Below are positions 33,215-42,101 of a stretch of 64,000 nucleotides of DNA, one piece after another. Source of the stretch: JBBSAT01 sp044223665 (lineage in GTDB: Bacteria > Myxococcota_A > Polyangia > Polyangiales > Sandaracinaceae); contig JBGALT010000002.1 of assembly GCA_044223665.1 (NCBI GenBank), forward strand, positions 62,001 to 126,000, read 5' to 3'. The notes under the pieces are model-generated. The model had not been told where the DNA came from, did no database searches, and saw only the letters and a program-made list of their open reading frames with translations. The number at the start of each line of letters is the position of its first letter. The first letter of the stretch is position 1. A program made the position numbers and the translations under genes.

Positions 33215-34683
33215 TGTCCCGCCCCTCTCGCCCGATCGCGCTCGACCCGCAGGACCTCGTGGCCACGAGAGGCCCGAGCCTCGCGGCGCGCGTGGCGAGC
33301 CTCGTCGTGGCCGAGATCCGCCGCGGGCGGCTGGCGGCCGGCCAGCGCTTGCCGGGCACGCGCTCGCTCGCGCGCTCGCTCGAGGTCGATCGCGAGACGG
33401 TGGTGCGCGCGTTCGCCGAGCTGGTCGCGGAGGGATGGCTCGAGGCGAGGCCGCAGTCGGGCACCTTCGTCGCCTCGGCGCTGCCCGAGCGTGCCGTCGG
33501 GCGCGCCGAGGGGGCGCGCAGGGCCGTCGCCGCACGCGCGGCGTTCCCGCGCTCGACGGTGCGTGCGATCGAGCCGGAGCGCGCTCCCGCCGGCGCGGTC
33601 TACCTCGGCGGCGGCGTGCCGGACGTGCGCCTCGTCCCTCGCGAGGCCTTCGCGCGCGCGTATCGCCGGATCCTGCGCACCTCGCCGCGCACGCGCCTCG
33701 ACTACGGCGATGCGCGCGGCGAGCCGACGCTGCGGCGCGCGCTCCGCGCGATGCTGGCCGAGGATCGCGCGATCGCGACCGACGACGAGGGCCTGCTCGT
33801 GACGCAGGGCAGCCAGCACGCGGTCGATCTCGTGGCGCGCGCGCTCGTGCGGCCCGGCGACCGCGTCGCGATCGAGGATCCCGGCTACGTGCCGATCCGC
33901 GAGACCTTCCGCCTCGCGGGCGCGACGCTCGTGCCCATCCCGGTCGATGCGCGCGGGCTCGACGTCGCGGCGCTCGAGCGCGCATGCCACGAGGCGCCGA
34001 TCCGGCTCGTGGTCGTGACGCCGCACCACCAGTACCCGACGATGGCGGTGATGGCGCCGGAGCGCCGCGCCGCGCTGCTGGCCCTCGCGCGCACGCGCCG
34101 CTTCGCGATCGTGGAAGACGACTACGATCACGAGTTCCACTTCGAGGGGCGGCCCGTGCTGCCGATCGCCAGCGCCGACGTGCACGGCTCGGTCATCTAC
34201 GTCGGCTCGCTCTCGAAGATGCTCGCGCCCGGGCTCCGCCTCGGGTTCGTGGTGCCGCCGCGCGATCTGCTCGCCTCGCTCGTGAGCGTGCGCTTCGCCT
34301 CGGACCGCCAGGGCGATCACGCGAAGGAGGCCGCGGTCGCGAGCCTGATCGAGGACGGCGAGCTCGCGCGCCACGTGCGCCGCGCGCGGCGCGTCTACCT
34401 CGGCCGGCGAGACTTCCTGCGCGAGGGCCTCGTGCGTGCGCTGGGCGAGCGCGTGTCGATCGAGGAGCGCTCGGGCGGCCTCGCGCTCTGGGCGCGCGTC
34501 GAGGGCGATCTCGCAGGGCTCCGGCGCCGCACGCTCGAGCGCGGCGTGTTCTTCTTCATCGGGCGCGACTTCACCCACGATCGCCGCCCGCTGCCCTACG
34601 CCCGCTTCGGGTTCGGCTCGCTCGACGAGCGCGAGCTCGGGCGCGCGCTCGCGGTGCTGGCGCGCGCGGCCCGCGCGCGATGA
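33214..34683 (+). CDS. MocR/PdxR-family regulator (GntR winged helix plus aminotransferase domain)
   Basis: The 489-residue product has an N-terminal GntR winged helix (LAARVASLVVAEIRRGRLAAGQRLPGTRSLARSLEVDRETVVRAF), a short linker, and a fold-type I aminotransferase domain. That domain has the PLP-phosphate and ring contacts GSQHAVDLVARALVRPGD, the Asp in VVEDDYDHEF-like IVEDDYDHEFHFEG, and the PLP Lys in VGSLSKMLAPGLRLGFV. These regulators sense PLP or an amino acid and control a divergent gene. Here that is probably the FMN-binding protein at 32501. The start is TTG, with the operator arm abutting it. Length is normal. Confidence 0.92.
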   Translation: MSRPSRPIALDPQDLVATRGPSLAARVASLVVAEIRRGRLAAGQRLPGTRSLARSLEVDRETVVRAFAELVAEGWLEARPQSGTFVASALPERAVGRAEGARRAVAARAAFPRSTVRAIEPERAPAGAVYLGGGVPDVRLVPREAFARAYRRILRTSPRTRLDYGDARGEPTLRRALRAMLAEDRAIATDDEGLLVTQGSQHAVDLVARALVRPGDRVAIEDPGYVPIRETFRLAGATLVPIPVDARGLDVAALERACHEAPIRLVVVTPHHQYPTMAVMAPERRAALLALARTRRFAIVEDDYDHEFHFEGRPVLPIASADVHGSVIYVGSLSKMLAPGLRLGFVVPPRDLLASLVSVRFASDRQGDHAKEAAVASLIEDGELARHVRRARRVYLGRRDFLREGLVRALGERVSIEERSGGLALWARVEGDLAGLRRRTLERGVFFFIGRDFTHDRRPLPYARFGFGSLDERELGRALAVLARAARAR

Positions 34684-34689
34684 AGGGCG

Positions 34690-35694
34690 TCAGGGCGCTG
34701 GGCGGTCGAAGCTCGCCACGTCGAGCAGGATGTCCGTCTCGCAGATGCGCGTCACGCCGCCGCTCGCATGTCCGTCGGGATCGACCTGCACACCGAAAGT
34801 GTAGCCGCCCGGGTCGAGCGCGCAGTTCGGTGTGTAGGTCCCGTGCAGCGCCCCGAGCGGTGCGCTCGCGTCCACGAGCCACGCGTCGAGGAAGCCGAAG
34901 TCGTTGCGGCGCAGGTAGGCGGGGAAGCCCTCGTCGAACGCCCCGTCCTCGGTGATCAGCTCGGCCATGATCTGGATGTCGAGCGCCGGCTGATCGGGCG
35001 AGGGGATGCGGCAGACCAGGAAGCCGTCGTCGTAGACGATGCGCACGCGGACGGTCGTGTCCGGGAGCAGCTCCGGGTACAGGTTGGGCGGGCGCTCGCG
35101 GTGGTAGAGGAAGGGCGCGGTGAAGTCGGTGACGGGCAGCCCCTCGAGCACGGCGCGCGGCGTGAACGCGGTGTTCGTGCCGCAGGGCGCGTCCATCGAC
35201 TCGAGGAGGATCGCCGAGACGGGCACGTCGGGGCACGAGTCGCGCACGGTGCAGGCGAGGCCACTCGCGGCGCACACGCACTCGTTGCACTGGTCACTCG
35301 ACGGGAAGCGCTCGCCGTAGGCGTGCATCACGCCGGCGTAGGTGCAGCCGCCGATCGAGTCGAAGCAGCGGCGCACCGTGCACGTCTCCTGACCATCGGC
35401 GCCGCACTCGCAGAAGTTGCAGGCGTCGCCTGCCGGATAGCGCTCGCCCACCGGATGCGTGCAGGTGGCCGGCGCGTCGCGCCCTCCGGCGTCCAGACCG
35501 ACGTCGTCGCTCGCAGCGGCGTCGGTCCCGGCGTCGGAGCCCGCGTCGGGCGTGACGGCGTCCGGCGCAGCGGCATCGCGCGCCGTCGACGTCGTCGCGC
35601 AGCTACAGCCGGCGAGCGCCGAGACGGTGACGAGCGTGGCGGCGGCGAGGAGCCACGTCGTTGCGTCGGACCGGAGCGCGAAGCGTGAAAGCAT
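34690..35694 (-). CDS. Lipoprotein with two VWC/pacifastin-like Cys modules
   Basis: The 334-residue product has a lipobox, ALAGC, with Cys30 and a DAG-type linker (DAAAPDAVTPDAGSDAGTDAA). Residues about 77-160 hold two short Cys-rich modules of the pattern C-x4-GERYP-x5-CNFCECG-x5-TCTVRRC and YGERFPSSDQCNECVCA-x5-CTVRDSC, which closely resemble the von Willebrand C or pacifastin knots of animals and some bacteria. The C-terminal 170 residues are a separate beta-rich domain. It is presumably surface-anchored and binds a partner; no enzymatic motif is seen. It converges with the MocR gene, 6 bp apart. Confidence 0.65.
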   Translation of the reverse strand: MLSRFALRSDATTWLLAAATLVTVSALAGCSCATTSTARDAAAPDAVTPDAGSDAGTDAAASDDVGLDAGGRDAPATCTHPVGERYPAGDACNFCECGADGQETCTVRRCFDSIGGCTYAGVMHAYGERFPSSDQCNECVCAASGLACTVRDSCPDVPVSAILLESMDAPCGTNTAFTPRAVLEGLPVTDFTAPFLYHRERPPNLYPELLPDTTVRVRIVYDDGFLVCRIPSPDQPALDIQIMAELITEDGAFDEGFPAYLRRNDFGFLDAWLVDASAPLGALHGTYTPNCALDPGGYTFGVQVDPDGHASGGVTRICETDILLDVASFDRPAP

Positions 35695-35750
35695 GGCCCC
35701 ATGATGGACCGCGCGGGACGAGGGCGCCCGTCTCGCGTACGCTCGCCTGC

Positions 35751-36485
35751 GTGGAGGTCTCGCGCACGCACGCGCTCGTCCCGGCGAGCGCCGGGACCGT
35801 CCGCTCGCTCGTGATCGCGCCGCTCGCGCCGGGGCCCCATCCGGCCGTCCTCTTCTACTCGGACATCTTCCAGCTCACGGCGCCGCACGAGCGGCTCGCG
35901 ACGCGCCTCGCGCGCGAGGGCTACGTGGTCGTCGCGCCGGAGCTCTATGGTCGCTTCGAGCCGGCCGGGACGGTCCTCGACTTCGAGCGCGACCGACAGC
36001 GCGCGCTCGACGACGCAGCGCGCGTGCGCGTCGAGGACGTCGATGCCGATCGCGCCGCGCTGCTCGAGCACCTCGTCGGGCGAGCCGACGTCGATCCGAA
36101 GCGGCTGTTCGCGGCGGGCTTCTGCTTCGGTGGGCACCTGGCCTTCCGGGCCGCCTACGAGCCGCGCATCCGCGCCGTGACGTGCTTCTATCCGACGACC
36201 GTCCACCTCGAGACGCTCGGGGCCTCGCCGCGTGTCGACACGCTCTCGCGCGCCGCCGAGCTGCGCGCGCCGCTCTTGCTCGTCTGGGGCGCCCGCGATC
36301 CTCACATCCCGCTCGAGGGGCGGGTGAAGATCGAGCGCGCGCTGAGCGAGGCCGGGGCGCGCAGCACAGACCGCGTCTTCGATGCCGAGCACGCCTTCAT
36401 GCGGGACGTCGGCCCGCGCTTCCAGCCCCAGGCCACCGACGAGGCCTTCGCGGCGATGCTCGCGCACTTCGCCCAGGCGCGCTGA
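35751..36485 (+). CDS. Dienelactone hydrolase family protein
   Basis: The 244-residue product (GTG start, VEVSRTHALVPASAGTV) is a dienelactone-hydrolase-type alpha/beta enzyme: PAVLFYSDIFQL, the Cys nucleophile elbow GFCFGGHLAF, Asp in LVWGARDPHIP, and His in DAEHAFMRD. DLH hydrolyses dienelactone in chlorocatechol degradation, but many paralogues act on other lactones or esters. No catechol genes are adjacent. The start is supported by the family-typical N-terminal strand pair. It is divergent from the Cys-module lipoprotein gene. Confidence 0.88.
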   Translation: MEVSRTHALVPASAGTVRSLVIAPLAPGPHPAVLFYSDIFQLTAPHERLATRLAREGYVVVAPELYGRFEPAGTVLDFERDRQRALDDAARVRVEDVDADRAALLEHLVGRADVDPKRLFAAGFCFGGHLAFRAAYEPRIRAVTCFYPTTVHLETLGASPRVDTLSRAAELRAPLLLVWGARDPHIPLEGRVKIERALSEAGARSTDRVFDAEHAFMRDVGPRFQPQATDEAFAAMLAHFAQAR

Positions 36486-36491
36486 ACGCTC

Positions 36492-37046
36492 TCAGGGGCC
36501 GACGTCGTCGCAGACGAGCACGAGCCCGAGCAGCGCCAGCGCGAGGGTGGGCTCGGTGTCGGGCGGCACGACCTCGACGGCGGGGAGCTCGGCGTCGCTC
36601 GGGGTGACGCGACCGCTCTCGAGCACCCACTGCGTCGGGCCGCTCGTCGTCATCGTGGGCCCGACGATGGCGAGGCCGGACGCGGCGCCATCGGGGAGCA
36701 CGATCGCGAAGCCGCCGTCGGCCTCCACGGCCCGCGCGACCAGCTCTCCCTCGCGCTCGAGCGCGCCGTCGTCGGTCATCCGCGTCGCGCCGCAGCGCGC
36801 GCCCACCAGCGAGCCGTCGACGTCGAGCTCGACGTAGAGCGGCGCCTGCGTCCCCGCCCGCGCGACGGCGTCGGTGGCCGGAACCGAGCGGAGGACGAAG
36901 GCGCCGTGCCCGGCGAACGGCGCGGCCACGGTCTCGCTCGGAGGTGGCGTCGGCGTCGGCGTCGTCGATGCGACGGGCGCGGGCGCTCGGGCCGCGCCAC
37001 ATCCCGCGAGCGCGAGGCCCAGGGCGAGCGTGCGCAGATCAGCCAT
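36492..37046 (-). CDS. Predicted lipoprotein, unknown function (184 aa)
   Basis: The signal ends with LALAGC, giving Cys16 as the lipidation site, then a Thr/Pro-rich linker (PVASTTPTPTPPPSE). The mature domain of about 145 residues is strand-rich, with a Cys pair (GARCGAT, LVLVCDD). It overlaps the SUI1/YciH gene by 8 bp and is probably co-transcribed with it. No family was recognised. Confidence 0.6.
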   Translation of the reverse strand: MADLRTLALGLALAGCGAARAPAPVASTTPTPTPPPSETVAAPFAGHGAFVLRSVPATDAVARAGTQAPLYVELDVDGSLVGARCGATRMTDDGALEREGELVARAVEADGGFAIVLPDGAASGLAIVGPTMTTSGPTQWVLESGRVTPSDAELPAVEVVPPDTEPTLALALLGLVLVCDDVGP

Positions 37047-37389
37047 GGGCCATCACGATCTTCTTGGCGCCGCGCGCCTCGAGCCAGGCCTTGACGCGAT
37101 CGCCCACGTCGCCCTGAACGACGATCGTGTCGTCCTCGACCGTCGCGCCACAGCCCAGCGCCTTCTTCAGCTCGCGACAGAACGTCTCCCGATGCGCGGC
37201 GCGTACGCCGGCGACGATCGACACGGTCTTGCCCCCGCGGCCCTTGCGCGAGCGCGACACGACGACCTTCGGCTCGAACGCGTCGCTCGGTGCGGCGTCC
37301 TTCTTCGGCTCGGGCACCGGCCCGCGTCCGGCGGGCAGCGCGGCCTTCAGTCCCTCGAGCGCGGCGAACGGGCTCTTTCCCTGGCTCAT
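37039..37389 (-). CDS. SUI1/YciH-type translation factor
   Basis: The 116-residue product has a disordered N-terminal third (SPFAALEGLKAALPAGRGPVP), then a SUI1 domain: VVVSRSRKGRGGKTVSIVAGV, AHRETFCRELKKALGCGATVEDDTIVVQGDVGDRVKAWLEARGAKKIVMAHG. This matches bacterial eIF1/YciH proteins, which influence start-codon fidelity in vitro. Length and the GRGGKTV basic loop are typical. The first gene of a short unit, it is followed after an 8-bp overlap by the lipoprotein gene at 36492, an unusual partner. Confidence 0.9.
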   Translation of the reverse strand: MSQGKSPFAALEGLKAALPAGRGPVPEPKKDAAPSDAFEPKVVVSRSRKGRGGKTVSIVAGVRAAHRETFCRELKKALGCGATVEDDTIVVQGDVGDRVKAWLEARGAKKIVMAHG

Positions 37390-37436
37390 CGACGCCGATC
37401 CTGGCGCCGCAGCGCGCGATCGTCCATGCACCGCTC

Positions 37437-37988
37437 GTGCGCATCCTCCGGGCACTCCTGCTGGCCTTCGCGGCCCTCGCGGCCCTCGCCGCGCTGGGCG
37501 CGCTCGCGCTCTACTCCTCGCAGCCCTCTTCGTACGCGTTCTCGCGCACGGTCGTCGTCCCGGGCTCGCCCGCCGCCGTCCACGCCCACCTCGACGACCT
37601 GCGCGCCCTCGCGGCGTGGGAGCCCTGGCCGGCGACCGATCCCTCGCGGCCGCCGCGGGTCACCTTCTCCCAGCCGGCGGCCGGGGTCGGCGCGTGGATG
37701 GATCGCCGTGATCACCGCGGCGATGGCGCTCGAACGACGATCGTCTCCATCACCGCCGACCGCGTCGAGATGCGGAACGAGACGAGCGGCGGGCTCGGCC
37801 AGGGGCGCTCGACGCAGTCGTTCGACCTTCGTGAGGTCCCGAGCGGCACCGAGGTGACGTGGACCTTCGCGGGCGAGCTCTCCGGGCTCGGCCGGATGCT
37901 CTGGCCCTTCGTCGGCCTCGAGGCGCGCGTGACGCCCTACATGGAGCGGGCGCTCGCTCGTCTACGCGCCAGCGCGACGGAGAGCTGA
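37437..37988 (+). CDS. Membrane-anchored SRPBCC (polyketide cyclase-like) protein
   Basis: The 183-residue product (GTG start) has an N-terminal hydrophobic helix (ILRALLLAFAALAALAALGALAL), then an SRPBCC domain: YAFSRTVVVPGSPAAVHAHLDDLRALAAWEPW, TFSQPAAGVGAWMDR, VEMRNETSGGLGQGRSTQSFDL, EVTWTFAGELSGLGRMLWPF and a C-terminal helix. This is the common polyketide_cyc2 pattern of ligand-binding proteins fixed to the inner membrane. No function can be assigned. It is divergent from the SUI1 gene with 47 bp between starts. Confidence 0.7.
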   Translation: MRILRALLLAFAALAALAALGALALYSSQPSSYAFSRTVVVPGSPAAVHAHLDDLRALAAWEPWPATDPSRPPRVTFSQPAAGVGAWMDRRDHRGDGARTTIVSITADRVEMRNETSGGLGQGRSTQSFDLREVPSGTEVTWTFAGELSGLGRMLWPFVGLEARVTPYMERALARLRASATES

Positions 37989-38055
37989 CGCGCGCGAGCA
38001 TCGCGCGGGAGGCGACGCTCGCGCGCGGGTGTGGCAGCCTTGGTGGGCATCGCCG

Positions 38056-41000
38056 ATGCGGCTGCCGCTCGTTCCTGGCTACGAAGTTCGTGGGCTCCTG
38101 GCCGGTGGCGGCATGGGCTCGGTGTACCTCGCGCGCAAGCACGGCGCGGCGGGGTTCGTTCGCTCCGTCGCCATCAAGATGATCGGGCCCAGCGCCGAGA
38201 CGAGCCCCGATCTGGACGGGCTCTTCGTTCGCGAGGCGCTCCTGCACGCGCGTATCGAGCACCCCAACGTGGTGCGCGTCGAGGACTTCGGGATCTGCCA
38301 GGAAGGGCACTACCTCGTCGTCGAGTACGTCGACGGATGGTCCCTCGCCCAGGTCCTGCGCGCGTGCGCGCGCGAGAACGTCCAGCTGCCGCTCGACGTG
38401 ACCGCGGCCATCGCGCGCGCGGCCCTCGACGGGCTCGGCGCGATTCACGTGCTCTCCGGCCGTGACGCGTCCGCGCGCGGCGCCGTGCACGGGGACGTGA
38501 GCCCCGGCAACATCCTCCTCTCGCGTCGCGGACAGGTGAAGATCATCGATCTCGGCGTGGCCGCGACCGACGACGACGACCCGTTCACCGGGCGCTTCGT
38601 GCGCGGCAAGCGCGGGTACAGCTCGCGCGAGCAAGCGGCGGCCGCGCCCATCGATGCGCGCTCCGATCTCTACTCGATGGGCGTCGTGCTCTGGGAGCTG
38701 CTCACGGTGCGCCGCCTCCACGTCGACGGACGCATCGACGCGCCGGTCACACCTCCGAGCGCCCTGTCCACCCAGACCACGGCCGAGATGGACGCCGTCG
38801 TCCTGCGCGCGCTCGCCGACGATCCCGCCGACCGCTTCTCCACCGCGCGGGAGATGGGTCGCGCCATCGCGATGGCGTGCCCGTCGTCGATGTTCGTCGA
38901 TGCGGCGGCGCTGGCCGACTTCGTCCTCGGTCACCTCGGCACGTGCCTCGAGAAGGATCGCGCGCAATTCGAGCCGAGCGACGCCACGCGCGTCGGCGGC
39001 GCGCCCGCCGCCGGCGCCAAGGGGCGATCGAGCGAGCTCGAGCGGTCGTCCGACCTCGAGCCCGATCTGACGACCGAGCCCAAGCTCGCACCGCTCTTGG
39101 GTCGCGACGAGGAGCTGGAGGAGCTCCGCGAGGCGCTCGCTCCCGAGCGCGCGCTGGTGTCGATCACCGGGGCGGCCGGCGTGGGCAAGACGCACTTCGG
39201 CGTGGCCGCCGCGCAGGCCTTCGGCGCCAGCGCGTTCGTGCACGCGAGCGGGGTGAGCGCCCGGCACGAGCTCGAGCACCGGGTCCGCGCGGCGCTCGCT
39301 CGAGGGCCGAGCGAAGGCACCGCGATCGTGGCGCTCCTCGCCGAGCGCGCGAGAGAGACGCCTTGGACGCTCTTCCTCGACGGGGTCGAGTCGTTCGGCG
39401 ACGGTGCCTTCGCGTCGCTCGATCAGTGGCGCGCCGAAGTGCCCTCGCTTCGCGTGGTCCTGCTCGGGCGTGGCGCGCCGCCGGTGCCTTCGACGCGCGT
39501 CATCCGGCTCGCGCCCTTCGCTCTACCGGAGTCCGTCCTCGCGCTGCGCGAGTCGAGCGCCTTCGCGCTGTGGGCTCAGGCCGTCCGCCGTGTCGATCCG
39601 ACCTACGCGGCGCCACCGCGCTCGGACGATGACGTGCTGGCCATCCTCGCGCTCACCGATGGCGTCCCCTTGGCGATCGGAGTGGCGGCCGCACGGATGG
39701 CGACATTGACGCCGCAGGCGATCCGCGCCGAGCTCGAGCGCGCTGCCGCCGGCCGTGACGCCGACGACTCGCCGGCTCCCTTGCGGATCGCGGTGGAGTC
39801 GGTGGTCGCGCAGCTCGATTCGTCGGGACGGCGCGCCGTCGTCGCGCTGGCCCACCTCGGGCCCATCTTCTCGCCGCGCGCGGCGTCCTTCGTCTTGAAG
39901 GAGCTCGGCGTCTCCGATGCGCGGGCGGTCCTACAGCGCCTGGTCACGCAGAACATCCTGCTCCGCGCCGGTGATCAGCTCTCCATGTTCTCGTTCTTCC
40001 GCGCCCACCTCGCGCGCGGCCTTCCTGGCTCGAGCCCGGAGGACGGCGTCTCGGCGCAGCGCGTGAAGGCCCTCGCGTGGGAGCTGCTGCGGGCCCAAGC
40101 GCGTGCCGCGATGGACGACGCGCGCGCGCGCTCGCTGTCCGAGGAGGACGTGCCCGCGTACCTCGAGGGCCTCGACGAGCTCTCGAGCGTGCCGGCGCCG
40201 GACGAGAGCGTGCGCGCGTGGCTCTCCGACGTCGTGCTCTGGATCGCCACGGAGCACCAGACGCTGACGCACCGACCCTCGGTCTTGCGCGCGGCCTCGC
40301 GCCTGCTCGAGCACGACCCCGATCACGCGGCCGCCCACATGGTGCTCTGCGGTGGCCTGCTCGACCAAGCCGAGCAGGCTCGCCACGCGCACGCGGCCCT
40401 CGCGCGGCCGAAGATCCAGCCGCGTCGCGCCGAGGTCGCCATCGTGTTCGGCTGCGCGTGGATCCTGTCGCACCTCGGGGACGTCGCCGCCACCCGGGCC
40501 GCCGCCGCACGCCTGCGCGCCATCGCCGACGATCCCGCCAACGCGTCCCTCGATCGCCTCAAGGGATCGCTCTTGCGCGCCGTGCTCCTGCACGGCGTCG
40601 ACGATCCCGTCGATGCCGCCGAGCTCGTGACCGTCCTGCACGGCTTGCGACGCGAAGGCGATGCACACGACATCGGCAATGCGTGCCGGCTGCTCGTGCA
40701 GTGCGACGAAGCGGATCTGGTCGAGCGACACATGCGCGAGGTGCTGCCGCTCGCCGAGAACTGCCGCACGAATTCGGCGGCCACGCGCCTCGCGACCTAC
40801 GCCGACGCGCTCTTCGACCTCGGCCGTGTCGCGGAGGCGCAGCGCATCTACGAGGCGACGCTCGTGTATCGCCGGCCGCGAGATCTGCCGAACCAGTGCT
40901 GGCGCTCGCTCTTCGGAGTCGCGCTCTGCGCCGCGCACGCCGAGGACCTCGAGGCGGCGCGCGCGCATGCCGAGCTCCTGATCGAGACGACCACCATGCC

Positions 41001-41628
41001 CGTCCTGCGCCGCAACCTCGGCGGCCTCTTGGCGTGGACGCTCGCCGCGCGCGGCCGCGAGCGCCGAGATTGGATCGAGGCGCTCCGACGCCAGCCTGGG
41101 CGGGACGCGCGCGCGGGAGACGTCTGGTGGGCGCTCGCCGATCACGGCGTGGCCGGTGACGCGGCGTCCTTCGAGCTCTTGCGCAGCACGGTCGAAGCGT
41201 GCCGGCCTCACGCCCGGCAGTCCTTCGCGCTGCGGGCTGCGCTGCGGATGGCGTCCCGAGCGCTCGCGCGCCCGGGGCGAGGCGGTGCCGCGCTCCCCGC
41301 CTGGAACGTACGCGCGCGGGGCGCCTCGATCGTGACGCCTTCGGGAGAGGAGATCTCGCTCGGTGCTCGCCCACTCCTGGCTCGTCTCGCGCTCGTGCTG
41401 GCCAAGGCCCGGACCGCGCCCGAAGGAACGCGCCACCTGACGGTGGACGAGATCGTCGCGGAGTGCTGGCCCGACGAGCGCATGAGCGCGGACTCGGCGG
41501 CGAACCGGGTCCGCGTTTGCGTGGCGCGCCTCCGAGACGCCGGCCTGCGCCCCGTGCTCGAGGGCGGACGGTCGGGCTACCGGTTCAGCCCGGACGTTCC
41601 GCTGGTGCTCGACGACGCCGCGCCCTGA
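38056..41628 (+). CDS. Ser/Thr kinase fused to a STAND-type NTPase, helical repeats and a winged-helix C-terminus
   Basis: The 1190-residue product is a rare fusion. Residues about 1-280 form a kinase (GGGMG loop, Lys in SVAIKMIG, DLG in place of DFG). The catalytic loop reads HGDVSPGN, so the usual Arg and Lys are replaced while the Asp is kept. From about 350 there is an NTPase module with Walker A GAAGVGKTHF (about 371-380) and a probable Walker B LFLDGVE, then helical repeats of about 500 residues. The last 95 residues look like an OmpR/BTAD-type winged helix (VDEIVAECWPDERMSADSAANRVRVCVARL). It may link phosphorylation directly to DNA binding. Its final 71 bp are duplicated 2.1 kb downstream. 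Confidence 0.88.
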   Translation: MRLPLVPGYEVRGLLAGGGMGSVYLARKHGAAGFVRSVAIKMIGPSAETSPDLDGLFVREALLHARIEHPNVVRVEDFGICQEGHYLVVEYVDGWSLAQVLRACARENVQLPLDVTAAIARAALDGLGAIHVLSGRDASARGAVHGDVSPGNILLSRRGQVKIIDLGVAATDDDDPFTGRFVRGKRGYSSREQAAAAPIDARSDLYSMGVVLWELLTVRRLHVDGRIDAPVTPPSALSTQTTAEMDAVVLRALADDPADRFSTAREMGRAIAMACPSSMFVDAAALADFVLGHLGTCLEKDRAQFEPSDATRVGGAPAAGAKGRSSELERSSDLEPDLTTEPKLAPLLGRDEELEELREALAPERALVSITGAAGVGKTHFGVAAAQAFGASAFVHASGVSARHELEHRVRAALARGPSEGTAIVALLAERARETPWTLFLDGVESFGDGAFASLDQWRAEVPSLRVVLLGRGAPPVPSTRVIRLAPFALPESVLALRESSAFALWAQAVRRVDPTYAAPPRSDDDVLAILALTDGVPLAIGVAAARMATLTPQAIRAELERAAAGRDADDSPAPLRIAVESVVAQLDSSGRRAVVALAHLGPIFSPRAASFVLKELGVSDARAVLQRLVTQNILLRAGDQLSMFSFFRAHLARGLPGSSPEDGVSAQRVKALAWELLRAQARAAMDDARARSLSEEDVPAYLEGLDELSSVPAPDESVRAWLSDVVLWIATEHQTLTHRPSVLRAASRLLEHDPDHAAAHMVLCGGLLDQAEQARHAHAALARPKIQPRRAEVAIVFGCAWILSHLGDVAATRAAAARLRAIADDPANASLDRLKGSLLRAVLLHGVDDPVDAAELVTVLHGLRREGDAHDIGNACRLLVQCDEADLVERHMREVLPLAENCRTNSAATRLATYADALFDLGRVAEAQRIYEATLVYRRPRDLPNQCWRSLFGVALCAAHAEDLEAARAHAELLIETTTMPVLRRNLGGLLAWTLAARGRERRDWIEALRRQPGRDARAGDVWWALADHGVAGDAASFELLRSTVEACRPHARQSFALRAALRMASRALARPGRGGAALPAWNVRARGASIVTPSGEEISLGARPLLARLALVLAKARTAPEGTRHLTVDEIVAECWPDERMSADSAANRVRVCVARLRDAGLRPVLEGGRSGYRFSPDVPLVLDDAAP
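41547..41617 (+). repeat. 71-bp perfect direct repeat (also at 43675-43745)
   Basis: These 71 bases encode the end of the kinase fusion (RPVLEGGRSGYRFSPDVPLV...). An identical copy lies at 43675-43745, in the same orientation, fused to IS91-type transposase debris. Flanking bases diverge at once on both sides. Confidence 0.95.
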
Positions 41629-42101
41629 AGGGCTGTCGACGAATCGCTGGCGTCGTTCGGGAGAGCCTCCGAGGAATGCAGGAATGCAAGAGGCCAAACC
41701 CCCAGAACAATTCAGGCTCCTGCCGTCTGCTTTCCTCAGCGGGATTGTTCCATGTTCATCGCGCTCTGCTCGCTGCCACGAACGCGAGTACGTACGCGCG
41801 CGATCGATGCCGATCGTGCGCTGTGTCCTCCTCACGAACACGCATGAATCCAGAGCGATCTTCGAGAAGGGGATCCTCGCGAGGATGCTGGCTGCCCACG
41901 GCCTCAGCGCCCGCGTGGTGCCCATCGCCCCGGCCCGCGCTCCGCCGCGGTGCCAGCTCGACTTCGGCCCCTGACACGAGCGCCGCCACGCGCGCCCGAG
42001 GCAGAGGTGCCCCCGAAACACCCCGCGCGGAGCACGCGCGCGAGACCAGCTGCCACGACGCTGATCGCGATGCGGTGTACGCTCCCGCGCGGGGGTTCCA
42101 G
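41629..42101. other. Gene-poor gap between kinase fusion and lipoprotein
   Basis: Apart from the transposase C-terminal remnant at about 41810-41974 (listed separately), these 473 bp hold no supportable gene. The stretch 41690-41760 has runs such as AAACCCCC and AACAATTC and is visibly less GC-rich than the flanks, which suggests imported DNA. Confidence 0.5.
41810..41974 (+). pseudogene. IS91-family transposase, C-terminal remnant
   Basis: The frame reads HESRAIFEKGILARMLAAHG, then LSARVVPIAPARAPPRCQLDFGP and a stop. This matches the usual C-terminus of IS91-like rolling-circle transposases, where a helix with ILxxLGLP is followed by PPxAPARxPPxxELDF. Upstream of it the frame cannot be followed back into a full transposase (the CPxCGG region is lost), so it is a fragment. 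The identification is by pattern memory only. The matching N-terminal fragment lies 1.4 kb downstream. Confidence 0.55.
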
